64,000 nucleotides of DNA from Struthidea cinerea (taxonomy: Eukaryota; Chordata; Aves; Passeriformes; Corcoracidae), in assembly GCA_013397865.1 (NCBI GenBank), contig VZTI01004803.1:1531787-1595786 (forward strand), given 5' to 3'. Position 1 is the first letter of the stretch; each line of letters starts with the position of its first letter. The notes under the pieces are model-generated. The model saw only the letters and a program-made list of their open reading frames with translations. It did no database searches and was not told the origin of the DNA. Both the position numbers and the translations under genes were made by a program. This document shows, piece after piece, positions 13,700 to 25,800 of the stretch.

Positions 13700-14824
13700 T
13701 GTTGTGGTTCATGCAGAGTTGGCAGCTTAGCACCACACAGCTGTTTGCTTCCTGCCCCTCCATGGGGAGGCAAAGAGGGGTGGAAGGGTGAATGAAAGAA
13801 AACTAATGAGTTGAAATAGAGACAGTTTAATCGGGAAAGCAAAAGCTGTGTGAACAAGTAATGCAAAATACGGAATTCAATCAACTCCTTCCCATCAGTG
13901 AGCAGGTGTTCAGCCATTTCATAGAAACATTTAGGTTGGAAAAGGCTGCTTAAAAATCATCAAGTCCAGCCATTAACCTAACATTGCCTGTTCCACCACT
14001 AAACTATGTCCCCAAGAACATCTGCACTCCTTTTGAACTCTTCCAGGGATGGTTATTCCACTGCTTCCCTGGGTAGCCCGTTTCAATACATGATAACCCT
14101 TTCAGTGAAGAAATTTTTCCCAACATCCAATCTGAACATCCCCTGACACATTTGTCCTATCACTTGTTACCTGAGAGAAGAAACTGACCCTGATATCGCT
14201 ATACTCCCAGGCTAAACCACCCCATCTCCCTCAGCTGCTGCTCATTGGACTTGTGCTCCAGACCCTTCCCCAGCTCTGCTGCCCTTCTCTGGACACGCTC
14301 CATCACCTCAATGTCTTTCTCGTGCGAGGGGCCTAAAACTGACCACAGGATTCAAGGTGTGGTCTCACCAGTACCAATTACAGGGGGTTTTGTCACTTCC
14401 CTCATCCTGTTTGCCACAGTATTTCTGAGTTCCATTTAGAACACACATTTCTAGATTCCACATTACCAGGAAAGCAGGTCTTCATCATGCATAACCGCTA
14501 CTTGGGAAGACAAACATCATAACTCTGAACTTCTCCGCTGCTTCCTCGTTCTTTTCCCGGATTTATTTCAGAGGATGATGTCATGTGGTGTGAGTTATCC
14601 CTTTGGTTGATTCGTCTTGGCATCTCCCAACTTCTTGTTCATACCCAGCCTGTTTTCTGGAAATCAGCATTAGAAATGTAGAAGGCCTGAATGCTGTGCA
14701 GGACTGCTCAGCAATAGCTAAAACATAGTTGTGTTATCAACAGTGTTTTGGTCACAAATCCAACCTACAGCACTGTAGGAGCTCCCTGTGAAGAAAGTTA
14801 GCTCCACCAGCTAAAACTAGCAGA
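13700..14824 (-). mobile_element. Solo LTR of an avian endogenous retrovirus, minus strand, split by a CR1
   Basis: The left part (13700-13920) and right part (about 14466-14824) match the two halves of one avian LTR family that I recognise. On the minus strand it should begin TGCTAGTTTTAGCTGG and end near AACCACAACA (reverse complement of TGTTGTGGTT at 13700). An ATTAAA poly(A)-like signal on the minus strand lies at 13826-13831. No internal retroviral genes flank it, so it is a solo LTR of about 580 bp without the insert. Its relative on the plus strand at 28953 shares the blocks GTGTTATCAACA and CTGCTCAGCAATAGCTA (as reverse complements, with changes). The exact ends are approximate and no clear target duplication is seen. 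Family name not assigned. Confidence 0.75.
13921..14465 (-). mobile_element. CR1 LINE 3' fragment, minus strand, nested in the LTR
   Basis: It reads from ATAGAAACATTTAGGTTGGA at its 3' end, through ATCATCAAGTCCAGCCATTAA and ATTTTTCCCAACATCCAATC, to CTGCTGCCCTTCTCTGGACA. These are characteristic blocks of the avian CR1 3' region in reverse orientation. It is 5'-truncated, as most CR1 copies are, and has no intact reverse transcriptase frame. It breaks the LTR between TTCAGCCATT on its left and CCAGGAAAGC on its right, so it inserted after the LTR. Confidence 0.88.
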
Positions 14825-17800
14825 AGAAATAGCAAATCATATTAACACAGTCTCAAAAAAAATAAAGACAATCCAGTACCTGGTTTCTCCTGCAATGCTG
14901 AGCTACCTTTTTTATCATACTCCACCTTCTGATGAGTGGAATATTATATAAATACCCAGTTGATCTTGGAAGTAGACTAGTTCTGCTTTGGATAAAATTG
15001 CAATTTAATTATGCATTATCATTTCAAATAGAAAAACATATTCTTCAAAATATTTTCCCTGTTTATGCCTATTGATGTGGAAATTGAGATATATTTATCT
15101 TTGTCAGTGTAACAGAAAATTTTATCCTTATGTGTGTGACTAATGTATATATTTAAAAAAAGAAAGAGGATACATTCCTGCATGCTGTCCTGGGACAAGA
15201 AGTTCTATATATTATTTTTATTGGACCTCACTTTTTTAGTGAGATCTCTTGTATTCTAGAAAGAGCACATGGATTACTTACTTGTCCACTTTTAGTTATG
15301 TTCCCTTGTTCTAGTTTTGCTTTATAAAGTTATGCTTTATGATATCTAATCAGACACACTTAATTTTGTATAATTTAACTTCTCATCTTTTGACATCTTA
15401 TTCTACCTTATTCTGAAATGAGTTTTCAGTAGGTTGTCAAATTCTGTAATGAAAGACACTATTTTTCTGTCAGTCACCTGACTGATTCGAATCTTTACAG
15501 TGGTGAACAGTACTTTCTGTGGTATTAGAATGGAAATCCTGTAAAATTCCACATGGACAATAGGGAAAAATAACACAGAAACCCATCTTGATTTATGGCA
15601 CTAGAATAGGCGTTGGACAAATGTCAAGCTCAGAGGTGTCTGCAAACTCAGCTGCTTCTCTGAAATTAGGAGTTAGCTGATAATACTGAGCATCCGATAA
15701 GCATCTGTTTTCAGTTTTGTTTGTTTAAAAAAGAGTTGTGGCTGGTTTAAGCAAACATAAGAAAAAATTGTCTGTTATCTTTCTGCCAGCTCACAGCAAG
15801 TATCCAAAACTCAGATGCTTTTCTGAAACTTCTGGCTTGAAAATAGGGCTGGAACTCATAGATATTGAGGTTTTTCCCATATGCACAATTCCCATCATTT
15901 CTAGTCAATGCGAAGTTGGAAATAACTGTAAGGAAAAAAAAATCCTGGTTTGCTTATACTGAAATGTTTACATTTCCTAATTGTAATTAATGCCAATTAA
16001 ATCTAATACTTGCTGTGTTGTAACAAAAAACACTGAGAGTGTTATGGAGACTGACATTCTAAAATGCTAGAAGGGATAAACTGTACTTCTGCTGATGTCA
16101 GTGGTGGTTTGTATAACTGAATGTAATGTAGCCCAGTGCCTTCAACAGGGAATTAGGTGCCAGAAGCTTTGGGTTCTGTTCCCAGTTTAGCTACTTTATA
16201 TGTGATGCTAGCAGAGTTGGTTAATGTCCTTTTCAGAGAGCGCTGTCTTTTCTGGTACACAGAATGTTAAGTAATGATTCTTGCTGGTTTTTGTAGTGAA
16301 AGATAACCTTTGTCAAGCACTTTGTGAATCCCACATGAAAGACATCTTGTGTAAACTGTCTTAATGCTTCGCTAGTTGTATTTGATGCGCCTATGCTTTT
16401 TGGAAAAGGTTTAGATTATTCTCAAAGTTGAAATAATCTTTAGTAAATCTAATTATATCATGTGCAGCAAATTATGTTAGTTTTCCTATAGTATGGAGAC
16501 CTACTAATTATTATGAATTAATATTCACTTACTGTATTTCCATTGAAATTACTATATGGGGCAGTTAAAAAGATGTTCATAATTATTTTCCATTTAAATT
16601 GCCATGATATGCAAGAAGGCCTTTGAAATCATGAAATTATTGTGTGGTCTGGAATGCTCTTTAATTCATTAAATTCTTGCTCAGAATTTCTTAAAAGAAG
16701 ACTCCTCTTTTGATACAAAACTATCTCACACACAAAAAAAAAAAATCAGAATAGTTATATGACTATGAGAAAGATGCAAAATACTCTCTTTTGAAAAGGA
16801 GACAAAAAACCAAAAGATTTTGGTTACTGCAACTGTGCAGCTCACTAGAAGAAATTATGGCCATTAACCATTGATGTTTTCCATAGTGTTTCCTATTCTA
16901 CTTGTACATTCCCTCAAGAATAATACAAACCAGAAAGCAAATGACATACAGGATTAGGTGACTAATGTTAATTAAATTTATTTCTTATTTTGCTGCTTGA
17001 CTATTTCATATTGTTTGTCCATTTTAGTAAAAGTAGAAACAAATAGCACAGATTCATGCAGGATCTTTCAAAATCTGTTTCCACATTCTTCTTCATTGGA
17101 TCCAGGTCAGAAAGCATGTAAAAACTTTAATCTGGGCTTGGGTTCCTCCCTTATGTACTGGAATGGGAAAATGAAAAAGTGTGTATGCTTCATAGCAGTT
17201 AGCATAACAAAAGCATAGCTGCTTCTCTTCATTTCTCTAAGAATAAAGCATCTTGGTGATGAAGACTGCGCTAGTACAGGAATTCGTTTATTTTAGAACA
17301 GAGTCTGGGAAGCGAGTAGTCTGATGTCAAGACAGAACAGTTTTTGAAATTCATTAGTAGTGGAAAGCAAAGCTATTTGGGAAAGGTGCACGATACACTG
17401 AAGTGACCAAGGTAACAAGCAAGATGGAGAGGGAGGGGTTTGTCAAATAGAGTAGTCATTGAGATTAATCCCAAACAAAAAGAAATTTTCCTATGTTTAG
17501 AAATCTAGCCTAACATTTGGGAAACATTGATTAGAATAATTGCTTTGCTACAACTGCTGTGTGTTGTATACTACATAAAAGGTCAACACTGTGCTATCTA
17601 TGGGACTATGCAATAGAAAAATAGAGTCATAGACCAAACTAGTCACCGCAGCATTCTGTCAAGGAGCTAGTGAATTTTTCTGACAAGCTTAGCAATCACA
17701 TGGAAACAGTCTGCAAATCCACTCTGAACTGCTGAGTGATTTCTTCTCAATAATTTTAGCCAGGCTGCAGTAGCTACCTGGGCATGCATCAGGTCCAGTG

Positions 17801-17944
17801 CACTTTCAAATGTGTTTCTGGTACAGGAGTTTTGATCCATATACCCTCATTTGCCTGTTGAAGTGCACCACAGAGGATTGTTGAGGTAGTCCATTGGGAA
17901 AGAAAATAGGAAATAAATTCTATTAGGAAGGCCATTAAGGTTGG

Positions 17945-18337
17945 AGCTGAGCATTGGGGCTGTTCAGCCTGGAGAAGAGAAAGCTTTGGGGAGACCTTAC
18001 AGCAGCCTTCCAGTATCTAAAGCAGACTAGTAGAGAGCTGGAGAGGGACTTGTCACTAGGATATGCAGTGATAGGACAAGGGGGAATGGCTTTAAACTGA
18101 GAAAGTGTAGGTTTAGATTAGATATTAAGAAGAAATTCTTTTCAGTAAGGTTGGTGAGGCGCAGGAACAATTTGCCCAGAGAAACCATGGTTTGCCCTGT
18201 CCCTGAAAGTGTTCAAGGCCAGGATGGGGCTCTGAACCACTTGGTCTGCTTGTTCCAACCAGCCCCATGGCAGCAGGGTTGGAACTAGACAATCTTTAGG
18301 GTCCCATTCAACCCAAACCATTCTATGATTCTATGAT
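17945..18337 (+). mobile_element. CR1 LINE 3' fragment, plus strand
   Basis: This is a clear CR1 3' end. It contains GGGCTGTTCAGCCTGGAGAA, ACAGCAGCCTTCCAGTATCT, a 'GGGCTCTGAACCACTTGGTC' block and the terminal ATTCTATGATTCTATGAT, which marks the true 3' end at 18337. It is 5'-truncated, about 390 bp, with no coding capacity. Confidence 0.92.
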
Positions 18338-20259
18338 AAAAGCTAGTAGCTGGCCAACTTGGAGTTTATTGTTCATCATTTCCTACTTATTCCTCAGTAT
18401 GTGAATATGTTGTTCTTGTGCTATAGGTGCTCATACATGGTGATTTATGCTTCTCATCTAGTAGCACCTATTGTATGAACCCTGGAAAAGCAACCTTTTA
18501 TTAGTTTATAGTCCCGTACATATTTTGAGTGTAGGAGGATGATAGCATAGTTTATTATATTACAGGAAAAAAAGTATTTCCACTGAAAATTGCTGCTTTT
18601 CTCTCAGAGCAGTCTATGAAGTATAAAGCAAGATGTTAGTGTCATTTAGTAGTAGTGAATAAGAAGTCAAGAATACTCCAAGATACTCTTTTTTTCACAG
18701 TACAATAATACTTCTTTTTTCTCTCTTACTGTCAACAGGACATACCTTTATATGTCTTAATACAGTCAAAGATTAAGAGGAAAATTACATTGGCACTTAT
18801 TTCCTTTCATAGTGTGACAATATTATATTGTTGTTTTTAAGACAGATAAAGAGATTCTATTTTAAGTTGTTACTCAAAGCAGTTTGGTAGACCTTGTCTG
18901 TAATGACATCCCAAAATACCAGAAACTTCTGGGAACTATTTAAAATTCTTGCTTCTCTGCAATAAAATTACAGCTTTTCTCCCCAAGAAGAATATTAACA
19001 GAAAGAAAGATAAATATTCTAAGACTGTATATGAAATTAAGTCACATGCTTGTCTTCCCACTAGTGTTGTACTCCTCTGCTTGAATGTACATATTGGATT
19101 ATGGTACTTGTGTTGCATTTGTAAAGCTCTCGAATGTCTTAATGCTGAACAAGTGAAGTAAGAAAATCAAGGATAATTTTTAAGAGCACTAAATTTCAGT
19201 AGCAGCTGTCTGTTAAAATACCACGTGTAAACAACAGCAGAAGAGCAATAGCACTTACAAGGTTCTTACAGCTGACCAGATTTTTCTTACCTGCAATTAT
19301 GAAGCTGCTTCTGTCAACTAAAAAATATACCTCTGTACAGATAATCATTCCTACAAAGCACAAGACTCTATTCCACAGTGTGTGACTATCCACTCTGCAT
19401 ATCAAATACTGATTCTTCCTTTTGTGAATAAAATGTACAGATATGAAGACTTTTAACTTCAAAGCTTTATTTTCTGTTCTACTTACCATAACTTCTTTTT
19501 CATTTAATTTATTTTCACTGAGATGTTTTATTATCTCTGCCTCACATATGCAGTTCTCACATTAAACAGTGTGGGAGGATATTTATGTCCAGCGTCAAAC
19601 ATGAAAAATATGTCATATTTCCTTGCAGTGATAATGTTTGCTTAAAACTTTTTATGCTTCCCAGCAATGACATTACAGACCAGGCAAAGTTTGTGTTTAG
19701 ATCTGGAACGCTGTTTTATATGCCAGGAGGAGAATTACTTTAATCTTTCAAACTGTTTGTGACAGACATAACTGTTTTCATCACTCAAAGATTGTCATAT
19801 TTAAACAGATGAAAGAGTGATTTACATAAATTGGCATGAGTCTGCAAAGCAGAGAACCTTATTGCTGTGGTACTCTGAGACTGTATCATTAGACAATAGC
19901 CTCAGTCCGTAAGACACCAAATAAGTTGTCCTGGAATGTGATTGCATCCATATGCCTCCTAAGTAATGCAATATTGACAACGAGCTGATTCAAAGAACAA
20001 GAATTTGCTCTGAAATGAATATTTTCTCCTGCACTACCAGAAGAATTATCAACATCGAGTTCCTGAAAATTGGTGTTAATTACAGCTATGACTTTTCAGG
20101 AAACTTTCCATTTATTATTTTTGAAACAGATATACATCAAATTGCTATAACCAGTTTCACTATATCATGTCTTACTATAGAAATTGGAAGGTTACACTCT
20201 ATTATAATGTGTAATATGAATGTAATTTAGAGGAACTGGTAATTGAAAACGCAATGTCA

Positions 20260-20279
20260 TCTTCTCTTAAAAGAGAAGA
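20260..20279. repeat. Perfect 9-bp inverted repeat with a 2-nt centre
   Basis: TCTTCTCTT, then AA, then AAGAGAAGA, in the 22.9-kb FMN1 intron. It is probably a chance purine/pyrimidine mirror. Confidence 0.8.
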
Positions 20280-21228
20280 AGGGAATCTCTTCTAGAAAAC
20301 AGGTCCTTCCAACTTCCTTTCAATTTGATTGTATTGTACTGAATTACCATGGCTGTTACAAAGTCACTGGCGTGTCATGATAGAGAAGGATTTCCTATTA
20401 ATAGCAACTAAGTGACATCATGAATGTTAGTGTTAATACCCTTGATTTAATACAAAAAGATGATGTATATGATAATTATAAAATCTATTCCTGGAATTAC
20501 TGATGCCTTTCTATAACCACAATCAGCTATCTGGAGTTCCACATCCTCTTTAAATTCTCATTGTAACCTCTATTTTCTGTTCAATTCCACTGGATTTCTT
20601 CCATCTTCTATATCATGGACTTAGAGGTAAACAAAACTGTAAGTTATGTATGTTGGCTTTTCACAGGGATCCCATTAGACTTTCCTTTTAGTCTAGCTGC
20701 TTTTTTTCACTATATTCTTAGGAATTTCCTGCATGACTTCCTATTTATCTTCTTTTCTTTTCATGTCTTCGTGTGCTGATATTCAAAGTCAGTGAACTAA
20801 CAGAACTTAAATCTGTGTCAAAGCTTCATTACAAGAAATAAAGATGCTCACTGATTCATTACTTAGATTATATAACCTGTGAGCAGTTGTTTACATATGT
20901 GGAAGAGATTACTGCAAGGAAAGAGCACAGTCAAGAATTGGAAAGGACTGGATAGAAGAGATTCATGCACTTAAATAATGAAAGGCCCAAACACACTTGG
21001 TCTCAAGAGACCCCAGTACCTAACCTCACACTGGTCACTCTCACCTTATGTGTGTCCCCTGTGCTCTGTAGTTTCACACCATTAAGCCTGGAAATTTCCT
21101 TCAGTGCACCATATAATACAAACTGAGTATGACAACCACATGCTTAATCTGGTATGCAATTCCATGGAATTTCTCTGTAGACTTTTGTAACTTTGGTATG
21201 CTAATACTTTTTCTCAATTATTTTTTGG

Positions 21229-21366
21229 AATTTCATTCCAAATTTGAAAAATATTGCCAATAATTTTATGATATTTCTGAAAAAATTTTAAAGTAAGTTG
21301 CCATTTTAAATATTTGATGTAAAGAATATTCTGTGGTTATAGATGCAGATGAGCCAAATTCCAAAG
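21229..21366 (+). repeat. Copy 1 of a 138-bp dispersed direct repeat
   Basis: From AATTTCATTCCAAATTTG to AAATTCCAAAG this stretch aligns almost end to end with 22714-22850, in the same orientation and about 1.49 kb away. Shared blocks include CAATAATTTTATG, AAGTAAGTTGCC and CTGTGGTTATAGATGCAG. Differences are scattered point changes and small indels. The family is not recognised. Confidence 0.85.
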
Positions 21367-22713
21367 CAAGCACATGAATATCCTGTTCTAATGCTTTTGA
21401 GCATGATTGAGAAAATACTAGATGCTAAAAATTTCATCAAGAAATTGAAGCTCTCTGGATTAGATTCTCTTATGGTCTAGACTCTGATTTCCATTATAAG
21501 CAATAAGAACAGGTAAAACCTGCAGTCTTGTTGAACAGAATGTAGCAGGACCATTGTTTTGAGAACAAAAAATCACAGTGTTCGTAGGGCAGTCAGAAAT
21601 TTCAAGGTAGTTAAAGGACAAAGCACCAGCTTGCTACTAAGCTCTCAAAGTTGAGGAATGACAGAGTAAAACCATATGGATAATACAGTGTTGTGAGATT
21701 ACAGCTGTGATTAAAGACAGACTTCTCCTAAATGTGAAAAAAAAAGTCTGATTTCAGGTCATCATTCAACCTTTCCTGCATCTTCTCTGATATCTTTGTG
21801 TCTAAGTACTTCAGATGCCAGGGCAAGATATTTAAAAATTTACCTTTGTCCTATGAAAAGCCTTTACCATGCTGCTTTTGAACACCTTGACTGAGGTGGG
21901 GAAATCAGCAGTTTTATTTCTCTTAAGAGATGTATGTATTAAATTTATTGGAACAGTACTTCTTTCATGGCATGTAAATCAATTCAAACTTTTTAGCATC
22001 AGAAGTTTTCAGCTACCTAAATGTTGTCCCAAGTCAACCATTTTGAAAGTGTCAAAAAATATTTTTAGAGGACTTCAGCATCTGAACAGCGTATTTTAGG
22101 ATATAACTATTTGTACAAGGCATGTGTATGAAGTCTTTCATCTTGGGAATGTCTTACAGTCTGAAAGTTGCCTCCACAAAGTGTTGCCACCTCTGGAACA
22201 GAAAGTGGTGTTATAGAGGTTTCTGGTGCCCTAGGACAGGCAGGCATACCTCATTAGACACAACAGTGTATCTTCTGTGGCCAAGCAAATCTTCAAACAT
22301 TAAAGAATATAATGCTTGAAGGAAAAACTGCTCTATAAAATGTGTTTGATTTTATTATCTATGGAGTTATCAGTGCAGTTTATCAGTAAATGTTTACAGT
22401 GTGTTTCCTTCACTTCAATTTTACACAAAAGGCTTGACCCACCATTGACTTGAAGTGGAACTGGATAGGGCATATGTTATAGATTATTAAGCTTTACGCA
22501 TCAGGAATTCTTTCCTTACATGTAATTGGGAAGTTCCTAGGACAGAGAATCCCCAGGTTTAGTTAGGAGAGCTGATTCTATGGTGTCTATTTGAAATAAT
22601 GGTAGGGGAGCTTTGACTGTTCTTCCTTTTAAATTCCAGTAATGTTTCATTGTAATGTAATTTGATATTGGTTTGGTTTTGTCATGAATGAAGTGAATTT
22701 TCTTAGTATTTAA

Positions 22714-22850
22714 AATTTCTTTCCAAATTTAAAAAATATTGTCAATAATTTTATGCTATTTCTGATATTTTTTTTAAGTAAGTTGCCTTTTAAATATTTG
22801 ATATAAAGAATATGCTGTGGTTATAGATGCAGGTGAACCAAATTCCAAAG
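22714..22850 (+). repeat. Copy 2 of the 138-bp dispersed direct repeat
   Basis: Partner of 21229-21366 in the same order and orientation. It carries CAATAATTTTATGC, AAGTAAGTTGCC and CTGTGGTTATAGATGCAG, with a longer T run in the middle. The two copies could be a local duplication or two insertions of one old element. Confidence 0.85.
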
Positions 22851-25800
22851 TATATTATTACTTTTACCTGTGTATGATTTTTTAACATTTTTTTTAAAGT
22901 TTTTTAAGTTGAGTCAAGACTTTCTTGTTCTAATAGAGAAAAAAACTAAGGGGAATTAAGCTCATTATGACTTTTATTACAGCAGAATGAATTTAGATGC
23001 AAATTATTTGTGTTAATTATCTTTCTCAGAAAGTGTTTCTGTGGGGTTTAATATACAATGTCAAATCGAAGTGATAGTCAAATAAAACTTTAACTGCGAG
23101 TACAACTATATTTAACTCTTCTGTTAATAGGAAGGTTGGGATTGTCTTTTTCACAGATCTACTGTTATGATTGAGTAAAAGCCATTTCCAAGAGATAGGA
23201 GGTATCTCATAAACAGTAAGGTAATAATAAAGGTCTAGAGGTACAGCCAAGCAGAAAGTCTGCAGTGATGTGCTGAGCTGGTGCGCTGACATTCCCTGGT
23301 CTTGTTATCTAATACTCATATCCTCTTCTTTCCTTTTATATGAGGATAAATGTAAACATTTAAAGACATTTACATACGCTGCAGGGAAAAAATTTCAGAT
23401 GCTCCCAGCATAGAGTTCAACAGAAAATAAGCAAGCTGTAGAACACCAAAACAGATCAGGTGGATCTCCCTGATCTAGGTTATTTTCCCAGTCTTATATT
23501 AAGCTAACATAAGATTTTTTTTTTTTTGTATACACTCTCATTTCTCTCATCACGGTTGTATCTGAGTACTTTCAAGGAATGAATTAAATGACCTGACTAA
23601 TGTGTCGCACATGCTTTGCTTTTCCCAAGATCCTTCCCCCATAAGGACAATAGTAGGTTTATAGGTTTTTATTTAGAAATTGAGAGATCCTATTTTCAAA
23701 TATAGTCTTCTATGTGTTTATCACAAAGACAAGCTCAGAAAAATATCGATGCCTTGTATTTGAATGCAGTTTGATGTTTCTTGTTGAAAAATCATTTAAA
23801 AGAATCTTAACAAAGTACTTTTTAATGTTAGTATCCTGTATTTTATTTGTGGTAAGAAGAAGAAATATTCCAGGTCCAAGTTTGCCTCCTTTTTACATTT
23901 TATTTCAAATTACAAGCTTTTCAAACTAGTAGCTAGATAAATTTTCCTACATAAGTCAAAGTTCTAGAAAATCTTTGAGTTAAAAACAAGTATTAATGCA
24001 TTGGAAGTATGAAATAATTTGACAAATATGTGTGATTTTGTAGGGGAAATTACAACATTTTTGTTTGAGGAAGTATTGAGCCTGTAAGTATTTTTAACTA
24101 TTTGTCATAACTATTTTTTAGAGTGTATGTAGTCCAACAGAAGGGATTTTTCTATTGTTGTTTTCTTTAATTAGAAGTTAAGTAAGACACACATGCCTTT
24201 TCATAAAAGCATACGTGATTTTTGAGCAATATATTTCCTTTATTTTTGTACTTGTTTCTTGTTTAATTCTACCTCTTTAACTTCATGTTTCTCAAGCTGA
24301 ATCTTAGGGTTTTATACTAAATATGAATCGTCATAAACAGTACTGCTGTTGGTTAAAAATTTAGAATTTTGTTGAAAGATTTTTACTTGTTTAATGCATA
24401 CAATTTTTTTTCTTTAACAAGATCCTGCTAGGTGTTCTTCAAATTCAGTTTTGATTCAGGTGTTAGGAAGACTACACTGAACTTCAGAGGCCAAACTATA
24501 TCAGATTCAGTGATATTAATAGAAAAATGTGGGGAAGTTTGCTGTATATCTTCTTATAATTGATCTATAGTTTCATAAGACATTTTCAAAAAAAGTGGTG
24601 TTTATTTGACTCATTTCACATCACTAAAATGCAGTTACAGATACTAAAAAATTGGCAAAATCTACCTTAATATTTCACCTTACTTTTAAATGTGAATATC
24701 CAGTATCAATACATAGATTTAATTTGATTTTCATTTTTACTTACCCTTAAATATGGGTAGCTGTGTATTTGAAAATCCGTACTATCTATATGGCTGAAAA
24801 AAAAGGGTAAGGTGACTGTCATACTTCCAAGCAACACATTTTTAGAAGGTCAGAATGATTAAATTCATTCTCAATAATGTAGTTTTTCTGTTCATGCTTT
24901 TTATTGACAGTCTTTGTTTCTTAAAGAAACTTCATTGCTATTTTTCAGTTTAAAGAGAAACATAGCAAAGAAACAGATGTGTCCCATATAAAATATGCAA
25001 TAAATCTTGTCTCACAAATTCTTTGCTCTGAACTTTCTGACAGAAACTGTCAAATATCCACTTTAATTCTAGTATAAAATGTTCACTTTGTGTCATGGCG
25101 CCAACCACCATATGCTGGAATAAAGTCAGTAACCAGCAATAAAAAAGGCAACATACGCACCTTTGAAACAGTACAAGCAATCAACAGTGAGAAAGGTCTA
25201 TATAAATCTATGGAGAATTAATCTCAGCTTTGCCACTATCCTGCTGTGCATTTACGATGAGACTTTGCTCCCGACCACCAGAAGTGGCTAACTTTGCAGT
25301 AGGAGTGTATCCTAATGAGGGGAAAAAGTAGGGAAAACAAAGCAGCAGCTTTTAACCCCCCACCCCCAACGTTTGGATCACCTAGAAGAGCATGTCCTAG
25401 TGTGTTCAAACATGTGGGGCCACTACACATCACGGTTTGCTGCACTTTAGCTGATCGTGTGAAACCAATCTTGACTGAGCTCAATCAGCAAAAATAACTT
25501 GAGCTTCATAAATCATTGTTATCATTCCACAGGAGGAGGCATTGCTATGGATTTTCTCTCGTCGAACTTTTCAGGTCTCAAATTTCACAAAGCTTTTCTT
25601 AGATTAGTTTCATTATATTTGTATAATTGTTCATTCTTTACCCACCAGATTAGCAGTTGGTTCACCATCAAGTTTATTTTTTCTTTAATTTAGATATTCT
25701 TTTTTTTTTTTGAGATGACCTCCTGCTTCTTATTGACTTTCAATAATCATTCAACTATTTAAAAACATTGTCCTTGGTATAATAATGGGCCAATCTTTAA

